From: Effrenium voratum
Taxonomy: Eukaryota; Sar; Dinophyceae; Suessiales; Symbiodiniaceae
Length of the DNA stretch: 64,000 nt
Assembly: GCA_963377175.1 (NCBI GenBank)
Contig: CAUJNA010001616.1
Coordinates: 1-64,000 of the forward strand
Direction: 5' to 3'
Of this stretch, positions 30,311 through 39,902 are shown piece by piece. A model generated the notes under the pieces. That model made no database searches, was not told the origin of the DNA, and saw nothing but the letters and a program-made list of their open reading frames with translations. The stretch's first letter is position 1. Each line of letters opens with the position of its first letter. The translations under genes and the position numbers were made by a program.

Positions 30311-31830
30311 CAGGTGAGCAAGGCTGAGCTAGAGGAGCAGGTTTCAGAGCTTCAGCAGAAGGTTGCTCAACAGGCGAGACAATTAGGCGCATTTCATCGT
30401 CAGACACAGCTCGTTTCTGACAGGACATTGAGAAGGCGGTGCTGGAGATCGAGCTTGCGCCCGAAAAGGAGAAGGTCGATACCCTGAATAAGCAGGTTCA
30501 GGATCTGTGGGCGGCGGCCCGCGTTGGCAACCAGACGGTCAGCAACCTCTCTGAAGATGTCGCACGCCTTAGCACCAAGCTCCAGTTGCACGAGGAGACT
30601 CCTTGAGATGGGTCAAGTTTTTTTTCTTTGAAATTTCCATCCCTTCAGGAAGCCGTTTCAGCCAAGCGTCGCAAGTCGAAGGCCTACTTTCTCATGCACG
30701 AGATTGCAAGAGAGCTTCTTGAGTCCTGCAGGCGAGCGAAGATGTCACCTCAACTCCACAGGCTAAGTCACTCCTTTCACACATGTAGGGATTTGGCGGC
30801 TATGTTGCAGTCCTGTCAGGCGCCCGACCCAAAATCTCCACTTGTGTGTAAGGCGTGTTTTTACTTCTTTGCGTCAGGCGTGTTTTTACTTCTTTGCGTC
30901 AGGCGCTACGCTGTGGACCCTTCGACCCTCCCATTTACAGCGCACCAAAAGGCTGGATAAGAACACTAGTTGCGAATTGTCCTGATGTTTTAGCACGCTT
31001 TGCAGGGAAGTGACGGAGATCGCAGCACATGTAGGCAGGATTGAAACTTCTCAGCTTGTGATGGGAGCGTGACAGAATGAGGTTTGCTACTTTTCAACTA
31101 TGTCAACGAGAAGGTGAAAGGCGTTGCCATGTGTCATGTGACTGAAGATTCCATGAGACACAATGAGGGTAGTTCGTTCGTGAACGCTTTTGATGATCCG
31201 CCGTCAGGTGCCTTTCAGGTAGCGATGAGACGCCGCCAGACCTTTCAGGTGAAAACACGGCAGCAGCGTGCTGGGCTTGCGTGGGAGGGGGGAGCGCTGA
31301 ACAAGCGCAGCGCTGAGCAAGCGCTGTAGGAGTGCCGAACAGGCGCGGTGCTGAGCAAGCGCCAGTAGGAGCGCCGAACAGGCGCGGCGCTGAACAAGCG
31401 CCTAGGGTGCCGAACAGGCACGGTGCTGAGCAAGCACCAGCGGATGATTGCCCCAGACCGTTTTTTTTTAGGTCGAGTGGTTCGACTCGCGCGCAGATTC
31501 AACCGCTAATTACTTGCAAGGTACGAGGGCGGCAAGACGATTCAGGTGTGACAAACGCGGCGACCTCAGCTTTGTTTTTCCTTTGGAAATGTTGCTCACG
31601 CTTCGCTGGGGAGGTTCGCAAGAAAGCCCTGAACTTAGAACTTGTGAGCCTCGCTAGCCTTGTGCTTTTCCATTTTGAGCAGTTTTGCAGATTTGAGTGT
31701 CCAGTTTCACAGCTTTTTGTAACCCATGAAATCAGGAAAACAAAGCGGAAGATGAACTGTCCATCGCAGCGTCCAAGATCAATCTATTCAGTCAGAAGGA
31801 GAGCTTCGCGCGTGACACAAACTCACCTCA
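30311..31830 (+). pseudogene. Remnant of an intron-split coiled-coil gene (host-like)
   Basis: Short coding-like blocks begin after acceptor-like CAG|G: VSKAELEEQVSELQQKVAQQ (30,311); DIEKAVLEIELAPEKEKVDT to LSTKLQLHEETP (30,428-30,605); EAVSAKRRKSKAYFLMHEIA (30,649); EVTEIAAHVGRIETSQLVMG (31,008); ENKAEDELSIAASKINLFSQ (31,738). All are helical, heptad-like, and use host-like codons of lower GC. Blocks are separated by 100-700 bp with in-frame stops, as expected for introns or decay. A second copy of the last block seems to start near 31,870. The product may be a cytoskeletal or structural coiled coil. Exon borders are approximate. Confidence 0.4.
31265..31445. repeat. ~50-bp tandem repeat AACAAGCGC/GCTGAGCAAGCGCC
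   Basis: Three to four imperfect units built on GCCGAACAGGCGCGGYGCTG and AGCAAGCGCC. It lies in what looks like intron space of the preceding coiled-coil remnant. Confidence 0.7.
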
Positions 31831-32019
31831 CACATTTCCATGTCTCAGCTTGATTCTGCAGGAATGGTGCGGGGGCAGAGAAGATGAAGCTTCGCGGAGA
31901 CAGAAGGAGAGCTTTACGTATCAACAACACAAATCCATTTTATCCTCACACCTTACAATGTCTCAACTTGACTTTGCAGGAATGGAGAAATTGCCGTCAG
32001 CTCTAGCTCTTTTTTTTTC

Positions 32020-32345
32020 TTGGATAGTTGTGTGAGTGTTCGACATGCGGGAGTGCATGTATTTGTTTGATACCCAATCCGACTGGACAGGTCATCATCG
32101 CTACGGTGTCAGTCCTGAGCTCATTCTCTTTTGGATAGTTGTATGAGTGTTCGACATGCGGGAGTGCATCTATTTGTTTGATACCCAATCCGACTGGACA
32201 GGTCAGGAACTCATCATCGCTACGGTGTCAGTCCTGACCTCATTCTCTTTTCAATGCGGGAGTGCATGTATTTGTTTGATACCCAATCCGACTGGACAGT
32301 TCAGGAACTCATCATCGCTACGGCGTCAGTCCTGAGCTCATTTTT
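32020..32345. repeat. ~110-bp tandem repeat, three units
   Basis: Units share GCGGGAGTGCATSTATTTGT, TTGATACCCAATCCGACTGG, TCATCATCGCTACGGYGTCA and GTCCTGAGCTCATTCTCTTT. The last unit ends right at the stop of the integrase on the other strand. Confidence 0.85.
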
Positions 32346-32356
32346 GATCGCGTTTT

Positions 32357-33353
32357 TTAGACAATTGGTGGTGCTCGATCGCGCGCAGGTGGTAGGCGAG
32401 GTCTCCTTCGCACTGGCTGGAATGCTCCCCTAGCTCCATCATCCTCCCTCACCTTCTGCAAACCCCTGACTTGAACTTTTCCTGTCCATCCTTCCAATGT
32501 GAACATGGGTCCCATGTCAGTTTGTTCAACGGTTGCGACTCTGTAAAACCTTTCACTCCACGCTGACTCTGTAACCCTATAGGCTCCCCGCTGCACTACC
32601 GGCTTGTTCCGCACGCGAACGTAGTCACCCACGCGGATTTCTGGACGTTTAGGCGCTTTGTGCTTGGCTGCGTGTTCCATGTTACGCCTCGCTTCCCGAG
32701 CCTTAGTGGAATCGTTGTAGGCTTCGTTTGGAACAACTTTGGTCGTACTCTGTTTTCGAGCGTTAATCTGAGAAATGATGTCAGGTAGCAGCAGGTGCCA
32801 TTGTCCGCGCCTCCCCACCCCCGCAGCTATTCGCCGTAGGATCGCTTCTTTCAAGGTGCGAATCATCCTCTCAGCAAAGTAGGCGTGACCCCTTGTAACA
32901 AGCTTGTTGATGTCCCAATATTCCAAGGCTTCCCTAAACTCCTTTTTGAATTCCGTACCACCGTCGCTGTAGATGTGAGCAGGAATTCCTAGTTCGCTTA
33001 AAACCTTCCGAAGACCTTGTGCGGTGTTTGAGGCTTTCTTGTCTTTCAGGGGTATCGCGGAAACTTTCTTGGTGAATGCGTCCACGGCCACGAACATGTA
33101 GGGGTGTGGGACTGCTCCAAAAGCTTTCATGTCAGCTAGGTCTATTTGTAGCTGATGCATGGGGAGCGGTGGAACGTAGGAGTTATAACCGCGCTGGGGC
33201 CTATCACGTTGGACTCTTAAGCCGTTGATGTATGAAGCTACTTCCTGATCTGTCTCGCGCTCTCGCCAACCTCCAAGTCAAGTCGATGCTGCCAAAGCCG
33301 GTGCGAGGGTCCTCGTACACAGCCTTGATAGTTTGTTGGCGAGCATCAGCCAT
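32357..33353 (-). pseudogene. Polinton-type rve integrase 2, one frameshift
   Basis: The N-terminus MADARQQTIKAVYEDPRTGF begins at ATG 33,353; the frame shifts near 33,245 and the main frame (to 32,357) gives MHQLQIDLADMKAFG (first Asp), HIYSDGGTEF (second Asp) and GHAYFAERMIRTLKEAI (Glu), a full D,D,E triad. INARKQSTTKVVPNEAYN and a C-terminal SH3/chromo-like part (IRVGDYVRVRNKPVVQRGAY) follow. It differs from the 10.7-kb integrase in sequence, in its canonical Glu, and in lower GC, so it belongs to a separate element. It lies inside the 28.2-34.06-kb inverted repeat pair together with methyltransferase copy 2. Confidence 0.8.
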
Positions 33354-33429
33354 GGTGTTGTTTCCTAAATCAGGAGGTTGTTTGGCTCAAAACCTGACAA
33401 TGTCTCAGTGTTCCCTTTCAAAGTACCGC

Positions 33430-33975
33430 ACTGTTTTATAAGCACTGACCGAAGTCAGCCCCTTTGCAGTTTCTGGGCAGACCTACCCTTTTGGCAGTTT
33501 CTGGACAGACCGAAGCCTAACAGACCGAAGGTTGTTTTTTTTGGCAGTTTCTGGGCAGACCGAAGCCTGCCCTTTAGACCGAAGTCCACCATTTGACTGT
33601 TTCTGGACAGACCGAAGCCTGCCCTTTTGGCAGTTTCTGGGCAGACCGAAGCCTGCCCTTTAGACCGAAGTCCACCATTTGACTGTTTCTGGACAGACCG
33701 AAGCGTGGCGTGTTGGCAGTTTCTGGCTTTAGACCGAAGTCCACCCTTTGACTGTCTGGGCAGACCGAAGTCTACCCCTTTGCGGTTTGGACAGACCGAA
33801 GTCTTGGGCAGACCGAAGCTAGCTGTTTCTGGGCAGACCGAAACCTACCCTTTAGACCGAAACCTACCCTTTAACTGCTTCTGGGCAGACCGAAGCCTGC
33901 CCCTTTGTGGTTTGGACAGACCGAAGTCTTGGGCAGACCGAAGCTAGCTGTTTCTGGCTAGACCGAAGTCTAGCT
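33430..33975. repeat. CAGACCGAAG array
   Basis: About eighteen copies of CAGACCGAAGYCTRCCC or AGACCGAAG at variable 20-45-bp spacing, mixed with TGGCAGTTTCTGG and CCCTTTGACTGTTTCTGG. Two copies also occur in reverse at 28,375-28,420 inside the left inverted-repeat arm. Subterminal repeat arrays like this are common transposase-binding regions in large DNA elements; that role is inference. Confidence 0.85.
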
Positions 33976-34059
33976 GCTGTAAACGTGTATCCTCACCCTC
34001 AGTGACGATCCTGGCCGATCGAAAGTCGTGTTCCTGAGAGCTTCCATCACGTCTTGGAT
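33900..34059. repeat. Inverted repeat, right arm (partner 28,246-28,440)
   Basis: The complement of the left arm, ending CTTCCATCACGTCTTGGAT at 34,059. Reading its minus strand gives the last fibre codons (SKT stop) again, so the repeat includes the 3' end of the fibre gene. Flanking bases differ at the two sides. Confidence 0.7.
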
Positions 34060-34600
34060 CACGACCGGAGCTGACGGATCACGACCTGGCGGATCACGAG
34101 CGGAAACTGACTGATCACCGAAAAAAATTCGCGAGCGCTACCGCGGGTCCTTTTGCTCCGTGCAAGGGTGACCGAAAAAAATTGCGAGCACTACTGCGGA
34201 CCGTAAACTGATGAATCACGACCGAAACTGATGGATCACGACCGTAAACTGATGGATCACGAGCGAAACTGATGGATCACGACCGAAACTGATGAATCAC
34301 GACTGTAAACTGATGGAACACGACCAAAACTGATGGATCACGACCGTAAACTGATGAATCACGACCGAAACTGATGGATCACGACCGCAAACTGACGAAT
34401 CACGACCGAAACATCACGACCGCAAATTGATGAATCACGACCGAAACTGATGAATCACGACTGTAAATTGATGGAACACGACTGGAAACTGATGGAACAC
34501 GACCGAAACTGACGGATCAACCGAAACTGACGGAACACGACCGGAAACTGACGGAACACGACCGAAACTGACGGAATACGACCGGAAACTGCCGGGACGC
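34055..34600. repeat. ~21-bp tandem repeat GATCACGACCGAAACTGATG
   Basis: About twenty-three units of the type CTGATGGATCACGACCGTAA with A/G and GTAA/GAAA alternatives, decaying toward 34,590. It abuts the inverted-repeat arm. No coding frame of interest; the left arm carries one matching box (28,425-28,440). Confidence 0.9.
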
Positions 34601-34799
34601 TACCGGAACAAGACCGTCAAACGCGAAAAATCGAAAGCCTGCGCTGCGACTTGCTGAGATCTGCAGCGCGACCCCGTTTCGAGACGGTCCTGCAGAAAAC
34701 GCGCGGAAGTTCGGCGAACCTAGCAACGCGAAGCGGAAAACGACAACCCGAAAATAAACTGACGACCAGGTGGGGCTTGAGACCCCCCTAAACACTCTC

Positions 34800-34944
34800 T
34801 GGCACCGGCTAAGGCACCGGTTGAGGCACCGGAGGCGCCTTAGCTCACAAGAGAGCAGCAGCGCGCCCTGCGCATGCTGGAGAGGCAGTCGGCTTATGAC
34901 CGGTTGACAACAGGCGCAAGCGTACTAGTGTGTAAGCATGATGT
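34800..34944 (+). pseudogene. C-terminal remnant of the AT-hook protein (copy B)
   Basis: GGCACCGG repeats lead into a frame reading LTREQQRALRMLERQSAYDR, matching the C-terminus of the 17.5-kb AT-hook gene. The Gln codon before LTRE is TAG here. The N-terminal part and the AT-hook itself are missing; the break coincides with the edge of the inverted duplication. Confidence 0.55.
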
Positions 34945-35225
34945 CTATTGAGCCCCGCAACAAGCCGCGGATGCTCCAGTGGTTCCGCAAGACGTACCCC
35001 AGCTACAACCTGCAGCCGCTGCTGAAGCGCTACCGAGAACTGGAGAAGGCGCGGGCCTTCAACAATTGGCTGGGGGAACGCAGGCAGGCGCAGGAGGGGC
35101 AGCGGCGCCTGGGCGACGTAAGCCGGCTGACGGAGGCCGTGCACCGCCAGGTACCCCAGCTGCGCTACGCGCGCGCCGAGCGCCGGGGCGTGGAACGGGC
35201 GGCGGGCGAAGTTGCGCAACAGTAA
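34938..35225 (+). CDS. Small viral protein of unknown function (intact copy B)
   Basis: 95 aa from ATG 34,938 (MMSIEPRNKPRMLQWFRKTY), basic and helical, with PSYNLQPLLKRYRELEKARA and a charged C-terminus. The stop TAA overlaps the next start (taaATG at 35,223-35,228). The damaged copy A lies at 17,283-17,535. It is placed in the virion gene cluster, so a minor virion or packaging protein is likely, but no family is recognised. Confidence 0.6.
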   Translation: MMSIEPRNKPRMLQWFRKTYPSYNLQPLLKRYRELEKARAFNNWLGERRQAQEGQRRLGDVSRLTEAVHRQVPQLRYARAERRGVERAAGEVAQQ

Positions 35226-36020
35226 ATGAAGACGCTTCGGGCGCACGGCTTCAACCAGCGCCCGCGCTTTGAGCAGGTGGTGGGCTACCTTAAGCGGAAT
35301 GAGCCGCTGCCCCTGGACCAGCCGGACCGCAAGGCCACCTTGTTTGTCACAAGCCATTTCTACCTACGATTTTGTACAGTCCAGCAAGGACCCCAACCCC
35401 CGGCCCTGCAGCGCAAGGCCACGGACGAGGACCCAAGGCTACGGCGGAACCCGCTTTGTTGAGGATGACCTGGCAGGAGACCCCGAGGCCGGCGCCCTGG
35501 CCAGCAACGGTAAGGGGCCGCCCTCCATCACGGAACGTCTGCGCAGCACGGCCGACGGCGCTCAGGCGGCAGCGAACCTTATAGGCGCAGGAGCGGCGGG
35601 GCGTGCAGCCGCGCAGGCCTTCCGCTCTCAGCTGCTCCAGGACGCAGCTAAGCACGTACACCTAAACGTGCTGCCCCGTCCGGGCCAGCCGCAGCCGCTC
35701 CACAGATCATAGGTCGGCCCAGTGACGTGGAGCGCCTTCTGGATGAGGCGGGGCAGCAGCTGGAGCGCGGCGGCGCAGGCCGTGGAGAAGAAGGGCATGA
35801 ACGACGCCACTCAGCCTTAGCACTTTACGCTGCGCACCGGCAGCAGCACGTCCGGCAGCCCCGCAAGCAGCCGCGCCTCCTCGCAGTCCGGGGGCCTGAA
35901 CCCTGTGGCTCTGCCCCAGTCCCAGCCAAGCTTGCGGGCAAGCTCCAGTTCCGGGCAATCACGCCGGAGCCTGCCTCCGCCCAGCTTTAACCAGCTGGCA
36001 CAAGACATTGAGGCTGCTTA
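35226..36020 (+). pseudogene. Putative minor virion protein (copy B)
   Basis: Starts MKTLRAHGFNQRPRFEQVVG, identical to copy A including the shared frame change near 35,360 (to YDFVQSSKDPNPRP). After HVHLNVLPRPGQPQPLHRS (35,712) another frame gives DVERLLDEAGQQLERG, then a one-base loss relative to copy A. A Ser-rich frame (LRTGSSTSGSPASSRASSQS ... FNQLAQDIEAA) ends at TAA near 36,020. The hydrophobic Gly/Ala segment of copy A is not present. The identity of the first 490 bp to copy A, in inverse orientation, indicates recent duplication or gene conversion. Confidence 0.5.
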
Positions 36021-36034
36021 AAAAACTCTCTTGG

Positions 36035-36345
36035 GGGAGAGCTTATTTTGCACGGTTTTGCACGGTTTTGGGCTACAAAATGCTATTAGCCCAGTCCGTA
36101 TATACACATACGGACCGGGCTAATAGCTCGTTTTGCACGGTTTTGCGCTGAAAAAATGCTATTACTCCAGGCCGTACTTAAATGTACACCCTGGAGTAAT
36201 AGCTTTTTTACACGGTTTTGCGCTACAAAAAGCTATTAGTCCAGGGCCTATGCAAATGTAGGCCCTGGACTAATAGCTCGTTTTGCACGGTTTTGCGCTG
36301 CAAAACGCTATTCTTCCAGGCCGTATATCAATATAAATAGTTTTT
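36035..36345. repeat. Array of four hairpins with variable stems, constant linker
   Basis: Stems read GCTATTAGCCCAG..CGGGCTAATAGC, GCTATTACTCCAG..CTGGAGTAATAGC, GCTATTAGTCCAG..CTGGACTAATAGC, and a last GCTATTCTTCCAG whose 3' arm is lost. Inner parts (TCCGTAT/ATACGGA, GCCGTAC/GTACACC, GGCCTA/TAGGCC) also co-vary. Units are joined by TCGTTTTGCACGGTTTTGCGC. The array ends 40 bp before the capsid ATG. The related pair at 10,336 lies by the integrase. A structured 3'-end or promoter element is the simplest explanation. Confidence 0.8.
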
Positions 36346-36385
36346 CCTTCGCCGTACAAGTCAAAATGCGTGTATATAAACAAGC

Positions 36386-37055
36386 ATGGAGGTAGTCGCC
36401 GCCGGAGCCCAGGATGAGCTGATGCAGAGCCTGGACTACAAGCTGAAAACAAGCAACACAAGCTACGTGACGGCGCGGCATGACGTGCAGTACTTCCCCA
36501 GCTCGCTGAGCTCCTTCTCCCCCACAACCTCTTGGGTCTGCCGCATCCCGCTGGCCAGCGGCACGTCCTTCATCGACCCCAAGTCAATCAAGATCGCCTT
36601 CCGCGTCAGGAACACGGACGGCACCAACCCGCTGGCCCCAGCCACACCCAACCCCGCCTGCTTCGTCCAGCGCGTCCAGGTCTTCGCCAACGGCCAGCGC
36701 TGCGACGACATCAACTACTACGGCCGCACCGTGGCCGTGCATGACCTGCTGAAGGGCCGAGAGTACAACCGCAACAAGGCCATGGAGGGTTTCGACAAAG
36801 AACGACCCCCGCATCGCGGACGTGCTGCTGCGCCCCACCATGGTGGGCATCCTGCGCTGTGGGAAGATGCTGCCGCCGCAGCTGAACCTGGTGATAGAAA
36901 TTGAGTTTGCGGACGCCGCAACTGCGCTGTGGTCCAAGAACGCCGGGGCGCACCCGGCGGGGGCCACGCTAAGCACCGACTTTGAGATCCAGAACGTCCG
37001 AGTTCTGGCCTCCCGTAGAGTCCTTCAACCGCGTGCTCCTCTCAGGAAGGTCCCT
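36386..37055 (+). pseudogene. Major capsid protein (PLV type), copy B, 5' half
   Basis: ATG 36,386 gives MEVVAAGAQDELMQSLDYKL, then YVTARHDVQYFPSSLSSFSP. The R-DV-YFP pattern and the following SGTSFIDPKSIKIAFRVRNT and ANGQRCDDINYYGRTVAVHD blocks are typical of the N-terminal jelly roll of PLV capsid proteins. A frameshift near 36,800 moves to DVLLRPTMVGILRCGKMLPP; the reading stops matching at VESFNRVLLSGRSL (about 37,050), where the methyltransferase on the other strand begins. The second jelly roll is absent. It complements copy A, which lacks the N-terminus. Confidence 0.75.
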
Positions 37056-37863
37056 CCTCCGTGGCCGCGCGCGCAATCTTGTTGCACAGCGCAGCAGGAA
37101 CGCTGTAGAGCAGCTTGCGTGGCTGCTGGCTGACCCTCTCGTACTGCCCCTCCAACAGCCGCGGCCCCCGCTGCGCGGCGCGGAGGTGCCTGCCATTCTG
37201 CCACGCCTCGCAGCGGCTGCCGGGCCTGCACAGGCCTCGCCTCGGCCTCCAGCGCATGTTGGTCCACAGCCGCGTCTGCTTCCTGTACGGAGTTCCGTCT
37301 TGCAGTAGGTCACGTCCACCCGGGCAGGCGCTCCATGAACGGCCGGGTCTTCAGCAGCCCGGTGGCCGGGTTCTCGATAGTGCGCAATGATCTTAAGGGC
37401 GCTGAGCACCAGCGCGTCGCTCTCCAGAACCCGCCGCGGGCGCGTCGTCAGCGCGCGGCTGTATTCCGTGCAGACCGGGCTGGCGGCCAGAAATGGCGGA
37501 GGGCTTGCTTGCTGACCCGGGGCTGGCTGTTGTTGTGACGGGGCACGTGCCGGAAATGGCGGATGGCTTGCGTGATGGCCGGGGGGCGCTTGCTGCTGCG
37601 GCTGGGCAAGTGGCTGCGGTGCGGCCGGAAACGGCCGAGGGCTTGCCTGCTGGTCGGGGGGCGCTTGCTGCTGCGGCGGGGCAAGCGGTTGTGGCGCGGC
37701 CAAACCATGGCGGAAACGTCGTGTAGTTCCAGCTCCGGATGTCGCACAGGATGGTGGGCTCAAATTTCGACACGATGTCCAGGGAGACAACCTTCCAGCC
37801 CGCCGCCTTGAAGGCCCTGCCCACCGACTTGGTGCCGCAGAAAAGCTCCAGAAGTCTCGGCAT
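37056..37863 (-). pseudogene. C5-cytosine methyltransferase-like protein (copy 3) with inserted minisatellite
   Basis: ATG 37,863 (MPRLLELFCGTKSVGRAFKA) and SKFEPTILCDIRSWN match copy 1 nearly residue for residue. At FPPW the text is split by about 210 bp of 63-75-bp tandem repeats (37,488-37,700), after which ASPVCTEYSRALTTRPRRVL resumes. Further frameshifts and a deletion affect the ENPATG region (37,370-37,390), and the end is cut at the capsid junction. The repeat insertion keeps an open Pro/Ala-rich frame through most of its length. Confidence 0.75.
37488..37700. repeat. 63-75-bp minisatellite inside the methyltransferase gene
   Basis: Three units built from CGGAAATGGCGGAKGGCTTGC and GGGGGGCGCTTGCTGCTGCG with GGCAAGYGGYTG. 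Copies 1 and 2 of the gene lack it, so it was gained in this copy. Confidence 0.85.
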
Positions 37864-37954
37864 TTTTAAAGAGCAAGATCACCGCCACTGCGACAACCAA
37901 GAAAACTTGCGCGTTCATCGGACCGGACTTTTTTCCTACGGATAAAAAAAGAAG

Positions 37955-38488
37955 CCGAACTTCGCAACCATAAAGCTTGCACTTGGGCTGGACGTTCAGA
38001 CCAATGCCAAGGGGGGAAAATTCATGTCCATAGAGGACTTCCATCAGGGCGCGCTGGTGTGCAAGGTGGACGTGGAGGTGCTGTGGGAGCCCGGCAACTT
38101 CCAGGCCAAGGGGTGGAAGTGTGCTTTGCGAGCAACACCGACCTGGAGCTGTGGACGGATGGGGTGGAGCAGGGCGTCATCGACAACATGATCGTCTTCC
38201 AGAAGCCCTTTCCGGGGGCCGCCCGCACCGAGCTTGAGAGCCAGCTGCAGCGCGCCGTCAAGGTGAGCGCCAAAGGCAAGCACGTTAAGTGCAAGATTGA
38301 CCTGGAGCGCTGCCTTTCTGGGACCCGGCCGGCAACCGCGTGCCGCCCCGCGGATCGCGCGCCGCAGGGGCCGCGCGCTTGTGGAGGCCCGGCACGTGTG
38401 GCTGATGGGCAGGCAGTGGGGCGTGCTCTTTGAGGTGCGCCACCTCATGCTGGAGCCCCTGGAGGCGCCGTGCTGCCCGTTCGGCTAG
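37955..38488 (+). pseudogene. Putative viral ssDNA-binding-like protein (copy B)
   Basis: Homologue of 1,840-2,370. No ATG is seen before KLALGLDVQTNAKGGKFMS; the frame changes near 38,115 (ASNTDLELWTDGVEQGVIDN) and near 38,330, and ends HVWLMGRQWGVLFEVRHLML, then PLEAPCCPFG at TAG 38,486-38,488. It is head-to-head with methyltransferase copy 3 and tail-to-tail with the helicase, with which it shares the palindromic CTAG as stop on both strands. Confidence 0.5.
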
Positions 38489-39586
38489 GCCGCCTCCAGC
38501 AGCTCGGAGCTCGTGGGCCTTGAGGCGCCCACGTACAGGTGGCGCAGCAGGACTCCAGCTCCAGGCGGACGCGGTTGTGAAGGGTGAGGCCCTGGCAGCT
38601 GGCGCAGGTCACTGCGTGCCCGCAGCAGCTCCTGGTTCTTCAGCCGCATGCCGTTGTCCAGCCTCACTCCGTCCGGCTCCACTTCCGCCACGGCCACAAA
38701 GACCCCCTTGAATATCTTTCCGCCGGCCCCGATAAGGCGCAGCCCCGGCCACACCCTCATGCTCTGCGGGCTGTTTTGTGTTATAAATTTATCACACCCA
38801 TTGGGTGTTGCAGTTTGGCAACACCCATTTTGGGTTTCATAACACCCCAAATCTATGTGGATGACTTCCAACTCTAAGAGCTTTGAGGCCTCCGGCGCCA
38901 GGGCCCGGTTCGCGGCCATGCGCTTGCTGTGGCTGATGACCAGCGTGGTGTCCGGCCACCCGGGCTTGGAGGGGTAGAGCTCCTTCAGCCTCGCCTTGGC
39001 CTGCTCCAGCGTGGGGCACGCCTCCTCGCCGACCCGCAGCCACTTCACGAAGTTGAAGATGCCGGGGTCGGAGCGCATGTTCTCCGTGAGCTCGTGCCTG
39101 TGCCCGCCGGCCAGGTCGCGGATCAGCTGGCTGTGCTCCAACGGCGCGCTGATGGGCCGCCCGGCCCAGGAGTCCAGCACGGCCGGCAACTGCCGGAAGT
39201 CTCCCAGCAGCAGGAACTTCACGTCGGCGTTCAGCCCCACGCAGGCCAGGTCCGCCCAGAGCGCCATGTCCAGCTGCGTGATCTCTTCCACCACCAGCCA
39301 GGTCCAGAGCTTTTGCGCGCACGTACCTGCGCACCCAGTGGTCGGCCGTCTGCGCCCCCAGGCCCAGGTTCTGCGCGGAGCAGTGAGGTGCACCGCCTCG
39401 CCCTGCTCTCGCAGCCTCGCCACAATGGTCCGGGCCAGGTGCGTCTTTCCGGTGCCCGGCAGGCCCGTGAGCACTCAACGCCGTCCGCCGGGCACAGGAT
39501 AGGCAGGTGGAAGGGGGCGTTGGCCAGCCCGTTGCGCCTGCAGCGCACCTCGTCCACGCCGACGTTGCGGGACCCGTAAAAAAAGA
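38485..39586 (-). pseudogene. SF1 (PIF1/RecD-like) helicase part of the HNH-helicase protein, copy B
   Basis: The upstream part DEVRCRRNGLANAPFHLPIL (39,560-39,490) matches the end of copy A, then a one-base shift leads into VLTGLPGTGKTHLARTIV (Walker A), WLVVEEITQLDMALWADLAC (Walker B region), LLLGDFRQLPAVLD (motif III), LTENMRSDPGIFNFV (motif IV-like), and a C-terminal VGASRPTSSELLEAA resembling helicase motif VI. The 990-bp frame is open. A 90-bp AT-rich foldback insert (38,770-38,865) lies inside and keeps the frame. The 5' end stops at 39,586, joined head-to-head to the gene's own first exon-like segment on the + strand, so this copy is inverted relative to its N-terminus. Confidence 0.75.
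38770..38865. mobile_element. Small foldback insert within the helicase frame
   Basis: AT-rich block with nested inverted repeats: outer GTGTTAT..ATAACAC and inner TGGGTGTTGC-agtttg-GCAACACCCA (10-bp perfect). The flanking frame stays open through it, adding about 30 residues (CYETQNGCCQTATPNGCDKF). Its composition differs sharply from the GC-rich gene around it, so it is an insertion. Confidence 0.65.
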
Positions 39587-39832
39587 ATGGCAAGTTGGGC
39601 GAGACAACGACAGCAGATCACGGAGGCCGCGGACGGCGGCGCCCGGGCTCGCACGGGGGCGGATGGAGCCGTCGTGCTGAACTTGCGGCGCGGACCGGGG
39701 GCCTACACGCTGCTCTCGCGCGCGGACGGGCAGCTGACCCGGGCGGGCCAGCACTACTACTCTCACCTGGGCCTGCGGCCTCCCAGCAGGGACTTCGACT
39801 ACAACCAGCCCCTCATCCGCGAGGGGCCCAAC
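39587..39832 (+). pseudogene. HNH-helicase protein, N-terminal segment left of the transposon
   Basis: ATG 39,587 reads MASWARQRQQITEAADGGAR to NQPLIREGPN, matching copy A. At 39,832 it is interrupted by the 19.46-kb transposon; the next codons (DYILLRNGQKKLVRSLQGGE) resume at 59,300. Its upstream side is joined head-to-head to the inverted helicase part at the CCCGTAAAAAAAGAATGG sequence. Confidence 0.85.
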
Positions 39833-39902
39833 CCTGCTGATGTATAGCGGTTGCTGCTGTTGCTGGCTGCAACTTGTTTCGTCAAGCTGTATGACGAAAT
39901 TT
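39833..39902. repeat. Left terminal inverted repeat of the transposon
   Basis: Begins CCTGCTGATG, contains GTTGCTGCTGTTGCTGGCTG and GTTTCGTCAAGCTG, ends ACGAAATTT. It differs from the right end at two positions (C/T and G/A). Beyond it, 39,903-40,035 shows looser inverted similarity to 59,095-59,225 (GAAACCTGACTGAAGGCTG, GAGTCTACCCAC). Confidence 0.95.

Noticed and set aside
31245..31502. Minus-strand frame of 85 aa with RLFSAAPVRRSYWRLLS repeats
   Set aside because: It is read from a ~50-bp tandem DNA repeat; the amino-acid repeat has no other support.
28246..34059. Calling this block a defined transposon with exact ends
   Set aside because: No target duplication is visible and the arms contain the end of the fibre gene, so an inverted duplication is equally possible.
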